From contig CALEQS010000082.1 of assembly GCA_937907975.1 (NCBI GenBank), forward strand, positions 1 to 18,000: 18,000 nucleotides of DNA, given 5' to 3'. How positions within the stretch are numbered: position 1 is the stretch's first letter; the number at the start of each line of letters is the position of its first letter. Source of the DNA: an uncultured Clostridia bacterium. GTDB taxonomy: Bacteria; Bacillota; Clostridia; Oscillospirales; Oscillospiraceae. Positions 6,910-13,080 of the stretch are shown here, in pieces. The notes below the pieces were generated by a model. That model was not told the origin of the DNA and did no database searches. It saw only the letters and a program-made list of their open reading frames with translations. The translations under genes were made by a program, and so were the position numbers.

Positions 6910-7896
6910 ATGGCTGAAGAAAAGAAGATGATCCGCCGCATCGGCATCCTGACCAGCGGCGGCGATGCCCCCGGCATGAACGCGGTCATCCGCGCCGTTA
7001 CCCGCATGAGCATTGCCAACGGCATTGAAGTGCTCGGCATTCTCCACGGCTACGCCGGACTGATCGGCAACGATTTCCGCGTGCTGACGGCCCGCGATGT
7101 AGACGGTCTGCTCATGAAGGGCGGCACCATGCTTTATACCGCCCGCTGCCAGGAGATGTTTGACCCGGAGTACCGCCAGCGCGCGGCGGACAACTGCCGT
7201 TTTCTTGGCATTGACGGCCTGATCTGCTGCGGCGGTGACGGCACGTTCCGCGGCGCACAGGAGCTGTCCCGGCTGGGCGTGCCCTGTGTCTGCGTCACCG
7301 GCACCATTGATAACGATATTTCCTGCACTGACTACACCATCGGCTTTGACACCGCCTGCAACACGGCCATCAATGCCATTGATAAGCTGCGCGACACCAT
7401 GCAGTCCCACGCCCGCTGCTCCGTGGTCGAGGTCATGGGCCGCCACCACGGCCATCTTGCGCTTGCCGTCGGTGCCAGCGTCGGCGCGGCGGCCATTCTG
7501 GTGCCTGAGCGCCCCTCCGACTTTGAGACCACCGTCATCGACAAGGTGCGCCGGGGCCGCATCAACGGGCGCAACCACCACATCATCATCGTGGCAGAGG
7601 GCTACCCCATGTCCTGCCAGCAGGTGGCTGACAAGATCGTGGAGGAAACCGGCGTGGACACCCGTATCACCATTCTGGGCCACGTCCAGCGCGGCGGCTC
7701 CCCCTCCTCTCAGGACCGCGTCATGGCCACAAAGATGGGCTGCGCCGCCGTTACCGCTCTGATGGAGGGCAAGACCCAGCGCATTATCGTGATGAAGGAC
7801 AACAAAATCGTTGATATCGACATCGAAGAAGGACTACAATGCGAAAAGAGCCTGGATTTCGATCTGCTCGACAAGTGCCGCATGATGTCCATCTGA
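6910..7896 (+). CDS. pfkA: ATP-dependent 6-phosphofructokinase
   Basis: A 328-residue enzyme that phosphorylates fructose 6-phosphate to fructose 1,6-bisphosphate, the committed step of glycolysis, in the cytoplasm. ATG 6910 is preceded by AGGAGG with eight bases spacing. Seen: the glycine-rich start ILTSGGDAPGMNAVIRA (13-29), GGDG at 108-111, TGTIDND at 130-136 with the catalytic aspartate, FDTA, MGRHHG (176-181), and AEGYPM near the sugar site. GGDG and a glycine before TIDND mark the ATP-using type; pyrophosphate enzymes carry GGDD and a lysine at these places. The usual PGTIDND reads TGTIDND here, a minor change. The length fits bacterial group I PfkA. A small Lys/Ala-rich protein follows 55 bases downstream and shares its terminator. 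Confidence 0.96.
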   Translation: MAEEKKMIRRIGILTSGGDAPGMNAVIRAVTRMSIANGIEVLGILHGYAGLIGNDFRVLTARDVDGLLMKGGTMLYTARCQEMFDPEYRQRAADNCRFLGIDGLICCGGDGTFRGAQELSRLGVPCVCVTGTIDNDISCTDYTIGFDTACNTAINAIDKLRDTMQSHARCSVVEVMGRHHGHLALAVGASVGAAAILVPERPSDFETTVIDKVRRGRINGRNHHIIIVAEGYPMSCQQVADKIVEETGVDTRITILGHVQRGGSPSSQDRVMATKMGCAAVTALMEGKTQRIIVMKDNKIVDIDIEEGLQCEKSLDFDLLDKCRMMSI

Positions 7897-7951
7897 TACC
7901 CATCTGTACTGTATCACTATATCACATAGGAAGTGGAAAGGAGCCAGCATT

Positions 7952-8365
7952 ATGGTAAAGAAAACCAGCGAAGAGATTCTTGAGGGCATGAAGAAGGCCA
8001 CCGAAAAGGCTACCGATATGATCGGCGATGCCGCCGCTGTTGTGGCAGACGCCGCAAAGCCCGTTGTGCGCAAGGCCAGGAAGGCCGCCGCCCCCACCGT
8101 CAAGAAGGCCGTCAAAGCCGGTTCTGAGGCCGCTCAGGCCGTTGTGGAGACCACCAAGAAGGTCACTCCCAAGAAGCCGGAGTATTACGTTCAGTTTGCC
8201 GGCAAGGAGATCGACATGGAGGAACTGGCCAATCAGGCCAAGGCATCCTTCAAGGATGAGCACAAGCGCACCGCCGTCATGTCCTGCCGCATCTATCTGA
8301 AGCCGGAGGACAGTGCCGCCTACTACGTCATCAACGACACCTATTTTGGCCGCATCGACATGTAA
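7952..8365 (+). CDS. Small Lys/Ala-rich protein, DUF6465-like
   Basis: A 137-residue protein from ATG 7952 with GAAAGGAG upstream. Residues about 3-75 are dominated by Lys, Ala, Val and Thr in amphipathic, histone-H1-like repeats (KPVVRKARKAAAPTVKKAV) and are probably an extended or helical basic region without transmembrane segments. Residues about 77-137 form a compact domain: YYVQFAGKEIDMEELANQAK, then IYLKPEDSAAYYVIND, ending in GRIDM. I associate this C-terminal pattern with the Pfam family DUF6465, common in clostridia, by memory only. The function is unknown; the basic arm would suit binding to nucleic acid or another polyanion, which is inference. It is followed after 11 bases by a very strong terminator stem, and with no promoter visible in the 55-base gap it is probably transcribed with pfkA. 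Confidence 0.8.
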   Translation: MVKKTSEEILEGMKKATEKATDMIGDAAAVVADAAKPVVRKARKAAAPTVKKAVKAGSEAAQAVVETTKKVTPKKPEYYVQFAGKEIDMEELANQAKASFKDEHKRTAVMSCRIYLKPEDSAAYYVINDTYFGRIDM

Positions 8366-8372
8366 GGAAATT

Positions 8373-8422
8373 CTCGAAACGGGCGGGCACCTGCACAGCA
8401 GGTGCCCGCCCGTTTCTGCGAG
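8373..8422 (+). terminator. Strong hairpin terminator after pfkA and the DUF6465-like gene
   Basis: AAACGGGCGGGCACCTG (8377-8393) pairs perfectly over 17 bases with 8399-8415 around a five-base loop, and four further outer pairs (CTCG with CGAG) are possible past a small bulge. The A-run and T-run at the foot allow action on either strand. Confidence 0.85.
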
Positions 8423-8429
8423 AGGTATG

Positions 8430-8481
8430 CGCCGCTCAGGTGCCTCGATTCGCTGCGCGAATTGTCGGCCTCAGAGCGGCG
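8430..8481. repeat. Imperfect nested inverted repeat
   Basis: CGCCGCT (8430-8436) pairs with AGCGGCG (8475-8481), enclosing a smaller stem ATTCGC/GCGAAT (8448-8462). It has no T-run and lies between two terminators, so it may be part of a dispersed intergenic repeat. Confidence 0.5.
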
Positions 8482-8487
8482 AGAAGT

Positions 8488-8520
8488 GAAAAGAGACGGA
8501 AGTGAGTTCCGTCTCTTTTC
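8488..8520. terminator. Second perfect hairpin in the convergent intergenic region
   Basis: GAAAAGAGACGGAA (8488-8501) and its exact complement (8507-8520) form a 14-bp stem with a five-base loop. The T-rich 3' arm continues into TTAATT. It resembles a bidirectional terminator and backs up the one at 8377-8415. Confidence 0.65.
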
Positions 8521-8534
8521 TTAATTGCAATTTG

Positions 8535-8558
8535 TTCCACCCACTGCGGTGGGTGGAA
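8535..8558. repeat. Perfect 10-bp inverted repeat
   Basis: TTCCACCCAC (8535-8544), loop TGCG, then GTGGGTGGAA (8549-8558). There is no clear U-tract on either side. It is the third of four successive hairpins between convergent genes. Confidence 0.6.
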
Positions 8559-8571
8559 TTCTGTGAAACCA

Positions 8572-8598
8572 GCTCTTTTGCCCTTCGGGCAAAAGAGC
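8572..8598 (-). terminator. Hairpin ending the EIIC-like gene
   Basis: GCTCTTTTGCCC (8572-8583) and its complement (8587-8598) give a 12-bp stem with a TTC triloop, starting 13 bases after the stop of the minus-strand gene. The T-run lies inside the stem rather than after it, so terminator strength is uncertain. Confidence 0.55.
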
Positions 8599-8611
8599 AC
8601 GGGAATCCGGC

Positions 8612-9670
8612 TCAATCCAGCTTGAGGTCGCCTTCCTTGATCCAGCCCAGCTTGCGCTCGATCTGGCCGAAAATATAAGTCAGCACAGCGGGCAGAATAA
8701 AGCAGATCAACACCAGACCGATCCAGTCGAAGGCGGTGATAGCGCTCTTGGCACCGGATGCCACATCATTTACCCAGCCGGTGCAAACGCCGATCTGGCC
8801 CACCAGGCCGCAGGTGCCCATGCCGGAGGACACCGGCGCGCCGTTCATCTGGAGCTTGAAAATGCAGGTGGCGACGGGTCCGGTGATGGCACTGGTCAGG
8901 GTCGGCGCGATCCAGATGCGGGGATTGCGGACAATGTTGCCCATCTGGAGCATGGAGGTGCCGATTCCCTGACTCACAAGGCCGCCCCAGCGGTTCTCCT
9001 TGAAGGACATGACGGCGAAGCCCACCATCTGGGCGCAGCAGCCCGCCACGGCGGCGCCGCCGGCAAGGCCGGTCAGGCCCAGCGCCGCGCAGATGGCGGC
9101 GGAGGAGATGGGCAGGGTCAGGGCAACGCCCACGACCACGGACACCAGAATGCCCATCAGCAGGGGCTGAAGCTCGGTGGCCCACATGATGATCTTGCCC
9201 ACAGCGCTGGCGGCCGCGCCGATGGGCGGTGCGATCAGAGTGGAGAGCACCACACCGACAAAAATGGTGACGGCGGGGGTGACCAGAATATCCACCTTGG
9301 TCTCCTTGCTCACCGCCTTGCCGAACTCAGCTGCGATGATGGCGATGACCAGCACGGCCAGAGGGCCGCCCGCACCGCCCAGCCCGTTGGCAGAGGAGCC
9401 GACGGCGATCAGGGAAAACAGCACCAGCGGCGGGCATTTCAGTGCATAGCCGATGGCCACCGCCATGGCCGGGCCGGACATAGCAGTCGCATAGCCGCCG
9501 ATGGTAGTCAGGTACTCAATGCCGAACTGCTGACCGATCGTATTGATGATGGTGCCGATCAGAAGTGAGCAGAACAGGCCCTGCGCCATAGCGCCCAGTG
9601 CGTCGATGCCGTAGCGCCGGGCGGAGATCTCAATGTCCTTGCGTTTCAGAAACGCCTTGAATTTTTCCAT
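8612..9670 (-). CDS. PTS EIIC-like integral membrane protein (PTS_EIIC_2 type)
   Basis: A 352-residue, very hydrophobic protein. ATG 9670 (MEKFKAFLKRK) is chosen because GGGAGGA sits six bases before it; the earlier in-frame ATG at 9685 overlaps that site. It has a short basic cytoplasmic start, then about nine to ten membrane segments rich in Gly, Ala and Ile, with the family-like phrases YGIDALGAMAQGLF near the N-terminus and IGTSMLQMGNIVRNPRIW and LTSAITGPVATCIFKLQMNGAP in the second half. These match the EIIC-like family PF13303 as I remember it. Classical EIIC proteins translocate sugars with phosphorylation by EIIA and EIIB, but no EIIA, EIIB, HPr or EI gene is nearby. It may use distant partners or work as a transporter without phosphorylation. 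It is divergent from a LysR gene that is its likely regulator. Confidence 0.82.
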   Translation of the reverse strand: MEKFKAFLKRKDIEISARRYGIDALGAMAQGLFCSLLIGTIINTIGQQFGIEYLTTIGGYATAMSGPAMAVAIGYALKCPPLVLFSLIAVGSSANGLGGAGGPLAVLVIAIIAAEFGKAVSKETKVDILVTPAVTIFVGVVLSTLIAPPIGAAASAVGKIIMWATELQPLLMGILVSVVVGVALTLPISSAAICAALGLTGLAGGAAVAGCCAQMVGFAVMSFKENRWGGLVSQGIGTSMLQMGNIVRNPRIWIAPTLTSAITGPVATCIFKLQMNGAPVSSGMGTCGLVGQIGVCTGWVNDVASGAKSAITAFDWIGLVLICFILPAVLTYIFGQIERKLGWIKEGDLKLD

Positions 9671-9713
9671 GTAGATTCCTCCCATTTTCGCTCATAAAAC
9701 TTGATATGTGTCT

Positions 9714-9728
9714 TGACATGTATTGTCA
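9714..9728. promoter_or_regulatory. Candidate operator palindrome in the divergent EIIC/LysR region
   Basis: TGACA, five bases, TGTCA forms a clean inverted repeat over the predicted start of the EIIC-like transcript. The position suits repression. It does not have the exact T-N11-A form of a LysR box, so the binding protein is uncertain. Confidence 0.4.
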
Positions 9729-9730
9729 TC

Positions 9731-9758
9731 ATTCTATCAGGATACAACGAGAAGTCAA
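9731..9758 (-). promoter_or_regulatory. Promoter of the EIIC-like gene
   Basis: On the minus strand TTGACT (9753-9758) is followed after 16 bases by TAGAAT (9731-9736), with TG before the -10 at the extended position. The start would be near 9724, inside the palindrome at 9714-9728. Confidence 0.6.
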
Positions 9759-9885
9759 CCCGGCATTCGGCACAAATTTCCGCGCCGGGCAAACGCACTC
9801 TCATGGCAGGATCACAAATTTTGAGCTTGACCCAGACGATCCTTGTCATGTTATAATCATTCCGTATTTCTTGCCAACAGATATA

Positions 9886-9914
9886 TTGATTTCTGCACAC
9901 GGCATTGCTATAAT
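9886..9914 (+). promoter_or_regulatory. Promoter of the LysR regulator gene
   Basis: TTGATT (9886-9891), 17 bases, then TGC TATAAT (-10 at 9909-9914). It would give a leader of only about 13 bases, starting at the ribosome site GGAGGGG. A second extended -10, TGTTATAAT at 9849-9857, lies further upstream and could give a longer leader. Confidence 0.5.
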
Positions 9915-9933
9915 TTTTTCGGAGGGGATTGCA

Positions 9934-10848
9934 ATGGAACTTCGCGTGCTGAACTACTTTCTTGTCATCGCCCGGGAAGAAAACTTCACCCGAGCGGCGG
10001 AACAGCTTCACGTCACCCAGCCGACGCTGTCCCGCCAGATCGCAGATCTGGAAAAAGAGCTGGGCGTCAAGCTGTTCAAGCGCAGCAACCACAGCATTGT
10101 GCTGACGGAGGACGGAATGCTCCTGAAGCGGCGGGCACAGGAGATTTTGTCCCTTGCAGAGAAAACAAAACGTGACTTTCTCTATCAGGAGGAAAAGCTG
10201 GATGGCACTGTCACGATCGGCAGCGGCGAGTTTTTGTCCACCCGCATCCTGACCGACTGCATTGCCGCATTCCATAAAAAATACCCCCGGATCCGCTATG
10301 AGGTGTTCAGCGGCAACGCAGGAAGCATCAGCGACAATATCGAACGTGGCCTGCTGGATATGGGGCTCATGTCAGAGCCCATCGACATCCGCAAATATGA
10401 ATTCATCTCCATGCCAGTCAAAGAGGAGTGGGGCGTGCTGGTGCGGGACGACTCTCCGCTCGCCGCCAAAGAAACCATCACGCCGCAGGATCTGTCCGGC
10501 CGGCCGCTCATCTCCTCTGTCAACAACATGGTGGAGAGCAATATCGGCAAATGGCTCGGCTCCTATCTCAGTCAGGTGGACGTGATTGCCAAGGGCAACC
10601 TGCTCTACAACGAAGCCCTGCTGGGCCAGAGCAATATCGGTGTGGTACTCGCCATTCGGCTGAACTGCCGCTATGACGGTCTGCGCTTCATCCCTTTCGC
10701 CCCCGCAATGGAGAGCACGACGGCACTTGCCTGGAAAAAGGAGCAGTTCTTCTCCCCCGCCGCCGCGGCCTTCATTGACTTTGCAAAGAAATACATCGGG
10801 GGCATAGCGCATGATGATCGAGGAGCATTAGACAGTCCCGCTCCGTAA
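9934..10848 (+). CDS. LysR-family transcriptional regulator
   Basis: A 304-residue regulator from ATG 9934, with GGAGGGG eight bases upstream. The N-terminal winged helix-turn-helix (about 1-60) is classical: LNYFLVIAREENFTRAAEQL, then HVTQPTLSRQIADLEKELG and LFKRS. A linker helix is followed by a periplasmic-binding-like effector domain (about 90-295) opening GTVTIGSGEF. Such proteins bind as tetramers near divergent promoters and respond to a small ligand. The EIIC-like gene is transcribed away from it across 263 bases, which makes it the expected target. The aldo/keto reductase starts 44 bases after its stop on the same strand and may be co-transcribed. The ligand is unknown. Confidence 0.93.
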   Translation: MELRVLNYFLVIAREENFTRAAEQLHVTQPTLSRQIADLEKELGVKLFKRSNHSIVLTEDGMLLKRRAQEILSLAEKTKRDFLYQEEKLDGTVTIGSGEFLSTRILTDCIAAFHKKYPRIRYEVFSGNAGSISDNIERGLLDMGLMSEPIDIRKYEFISMPVKEEWGVLVRDDSPLAAKETITPQDLSGRPLISSVNNMVESNIGKWLGSYLSQVDVIAKGNLLYNEALLGQSNIGVVLAIRLNCRYDGLRFIPFAPAMESTTALAWKKEQFFSPAAAAFIDFAKKYIGGIAHDDRGALDSPAP

Positions 10849-10892
10849 CGGTAAAATAAAAGCATCATATCAGGATAAAAGGACTGAGCGCC

Positions 10893-11897
10893 ATGGAATA
10901 TACCAAGCTGGGAAAAACCGACATTTCAATCTCAAAGGTCTGTGTGGGCTGCATGAGCTTCGGCAAAGCCGGCACTATGCACGACTGGACGTTGGACGCG
11001 CAGGCCACGGAGGGCGTGGCAAAGCACGCGCTTGACCTCGGGATCAACTTTTTCGACACTGCCAATGGCTACTCCGCCGGGACCAGTGAGGAATACCTGG
11101 GGCATGCGCTGAAGAAAAACGTCAGCCGCGACAAGGTCGTCATCGCTTCCAAGGTCTACTTTAACCCGGGCAGACTGTCCCGGGCCGCGATCCACCGGGA
11201 GATCGACGGCACACTGAAGCGGCTGGACAGTGACTACCTTGACCTCTACATCATCCACCGGTTCGACTATGAAACGCCGATTGAGGAGACGATGGAGGCC
11301 CTGAACGACCTTGTAAAGGCGGGAAAGGTCCGGGCACTGGGCGCTTCCGCCATGTATGGCTATCAATTTTACAATATGCAGCTGTGTGCCCAGAGCCACG
11401 GCTGGGCCCGGTTTGAGGCCATGGAAAACCACTATAATCTGCTCTATCGGGAGGATGAGCGAGAGCTGATCCCCATCTGTAATCAAATGGGCGTGAGCCT
11501 GATGCCATACAGCCCGCTGGCGGCGGGTCATCTGACCCGGCCGACCTGGAACACCGACACACTGCGCAGCAGGACCGACCGGGTGGCCATGGGCAAGTAT
11601 GACCGCACCGAGGAGCAGGATATGCACATTGTCTCCCGGGTCCATACCCTCGCGGAGAAATATGGCGTGAAAATGCAGGAGATCGCACTGGCATGGCACT
11701 GGGCCAAGGGTGTGGCCTCCCCCATCGTCGGCGCGACGAAGGCGCAGTACCTTGACGATGCCGCCGCCGCACTGAACGTGGTGCTGACGCCGGAGGACAT
11801 CGCCTATCTGGAGGAGCCCTATGTACCTCACCGCATTGTGGGCGCAATCGACCACAACCCGCCTGAGGGCGTCATGCTGCTGGACGAGAAAAAGTAA
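10893..11897 (+). CDS. Aldo/keto reductase
   Basis: A 334-residue NAD(P)H-dependent carbonyl reductase with a TIM-barrel fold, cytoplasmic. ATG 10893 has AAAGGA nine bases before it. The catalytic tetrad is visible: Asp55 and Tyr60 in FFDTANGYS, Lys87 in ASKVYF, His122 in IIHRFD. The opening (EYTKLGKTDISISKVCVGCMSFG) and the end (HNPPEGVMLL) match the large bacterial group related to YajO/YghZ-like reductases, which act on small aldehydes, ketones and some sugars. The length is normal. It lies between a LysR and an AraC gene on the same strand with short gaps (44 and 50 bases) and no visible terminator, so the three may form one transcript. The substrate is not readable from sequence. Confidence 0.93.
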   Translation: MEYTKLGKTDISISKVCVGCMSFGKAGTMHDWTLDAQATEGVAKHALDLGINFFDTANGYSAGTSEEYLGHALKKNVSRDKVVIASKVYFNPGRLSRAAIHREIDGTLKRLDSDYLDLYIIHRFDYETPIEETMEALNDLVKAGKVRALGASAMYGYQFYNMQLCAQSHGWARFEAMENHYNLLYREDERELIPICNQMGVSLMPYSPLAAGHLTRPTWNTDTLRSRTDRVAMGKYDRTEEQDMHIVSRVHTLAEKYGVKMQEIALAWHWAKGVASPIVGATKAQYLDDAAAALNVVLTPEDIAYLEEPYVPHRIVGAIDHNPPEGVMLLDEKK

Positions 11898-11947
11898 GCA
11901 CCTTTGGGGGCCGCAAAATCAAGGACAGTTGAAAGGAGGTGGTGCAC

Positions 11948-12898
11948 TTGCTGGACAATGATCTGATCCATCGACTGGAACAGCTGCTCTGTCTTATGCC
12001 GGAGCAGCCGATGAAGCTCACCGAGCCGCAGCTGGACAAAACACTGGTAGACTGCCGCCTCAATTACCCCCAGCTGGAGGTGCCCGTCCACACGGGCAGC
12101 TATGTGGAGATCATGGCGGTCTTCCGTGGTCAGGTGATACAGGTCGTGGAGGACACCTCCATCCCGCTGGACGCGGGCAGCATTCTGCTGACCAGCCCAC
12201 TGACCCGCCACGGCGTGCTCCCTTCCGCGCCGGACACACTGGCAGTCAACCTGGCTGTCAGCCCCTATTTCTTCGATATGACCGGCGATATTTTCCGCGG
12301 TACTTCGGAGCTCTCCCTGTTTCTCGCCGATATTCCCCGCAAAAACTCCAGCGGCGGGCAGTACCTGCTCTTTTCAGTTGCAGATCACCTACCCATTCAA
12401 AAGCTCTTTGACGTGCTGCTGCGGGTCTATTTTCTCCACCCGGAGGAACCGGGCTGCGGCTGGACGGATGCGGACAGGGACCGGATTGCCAGCAGCTGCC
12501 TGAGTTCCATCCTGTTTTACCTCTACAAGGAGGTGGAACCCACCCTGAGCCGCCTGCCGCTGGAGGAACCGCGGACGCTGGGCCGGACTGCGCAGAAATA
12601 CATTGAAAGCAATTACCGCACCGCTACGCTCCGGGAGCTGGCCGTGCTGACCAGCTGTTCGGAGTCCACCCTGAGCCGCACCATCCTTCGCCTGACCGGT
12701 CAGAGCTTCAGCGCCCTGCTCCAGCACAAGCGCTTCGACAAAGCCGCTGAGCTGCTGGAGACCACCATGCTGCCGGTGGCTGACATCGCCGCGGCGGTGG
12801 GTTATGAGTGCCAGAGCTTCTTCTACCGCCGTTTTAAAGCCATCTATGGCTGCTCTCCTGCCAGCTATCGGCGCAGTCACAACAAAAAGAAGATCTGA
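11948..12898 (+). CDS. AraC-family transcriptional regulator with cupin-like N-terminus
   Basis: A 316-residue regulator. I place the start at TTG 11948 because AAAGGAGG ends eight bases before it; the GTG codons at 11939 and 11942 overlap or touch that site. The N-terminal half contains a cupin-like ligand pocket (about residues 30-95: YVEIMAVFRGQVIQ, then SIPLDAGSILLTSP). The C-terminal two-helix-turn-helix AraC domain occupies the last 100 residues: ESNYRTATLRELAVLTSCSE, then LLETTMLPVADIAAAVGYEC and FYRRFKAIYGCSPASYRR. It follows the aldo/keto reductase by 50 bases and ends in a strong terminator that overlaps its stop. The ene-reductase gene immediately downstream, with repeats at its promoter, is the natural target; this is inference. 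Confidence 0.9.
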   Translation: MLDNDLIHRLEQLLCLMPEQPMKLTEPQLDKTLVDCRLNYPQLEVPVHTGSYVEIMAVFRGQVIQVVEDTSIPLDAGSILLTSPLTRHGVLPSAPDTLAVNLAVSPYFFDMTGDIFRGTSELSLFLADIPRKNSSGGQYLLFSVADHLPIQKLFDVLLRVYFLHPEEPGCGWTDADRDRIASSCLSSILFYLYKEVEPTLSRLPLEEPRTLGRTAQKYIESNYRTATLRELAVLTSCSESTLSRTILRLTGQSFSALLQHKRFDKAAELLETTMLPVADIAAAVGYECQSFFYRRFKAIYGCSPASYRRSHNKKKI

Positions 12899-12940
12899 AG
12901 CTGCATATCAGAGTACTATTCTGATATGCAGCTTTTATTT
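12898..12940 (+). terminator. Intrinsic terminator after the AraC gene
   Basis: AAGCTGCATATCAGA (12898-12912) pairs perfectly over 15 bases with 12920-12934 around a seven-base loop and runs into TTTTATTTTTATT. The first arm begins in the last base of the stop codon. Confidence 0.9.
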
Positions 12941-12967
12941 TTATTGAACTCTTGGTGCAAAATCGGA

Positions 12968-13020
12968 CAGTTTTCGTACAGGAATGGCACCTGTTTTCCA
13001 CCGACCGGCCATTATATAAT
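12968..13020 (+). promoter_or_regulatory. Promoter and candidate operator of the ene-reductase gene
   Basis: A consensus TATAAT at 13015-13020 has only a weak -35 (TGTTTT, 12992-12997, 17-base spacer), as expected for an activated promoter. Overlapping it are two direct repeats, CAGTTTTC (12968-12975) and CTGTTTTC (12991-12998), 23 bases apart, and an inverted repeat ACAGG-N7-CCTGT (12978-12994). AraC-type activators typically bind direct repeats about two helical turns apart at the -35. The link to the adjacent AraC gene is inference. Confidence 0.4.
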
Positions 13021-13080
13021 AAGAGCAGAATGTTATGCCGGCTGATCGGCCGGCCCGTGATTTGAAAGGAGAAATTGAAG

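Noticed and set aside
7201..7330. Pyrophosphate-dependent phosphofructokinase
   Set aside because: GGDG and TGTIDND carry glycine at the two deciding positions; the pyrophosphate type has GGDD and a lysine before TIDND.
8373..8598. CRISPR-like or regularly spaced repeat array
   Set aside because: The hairpins differ in sequence and length and are not direct repeats with spacers.
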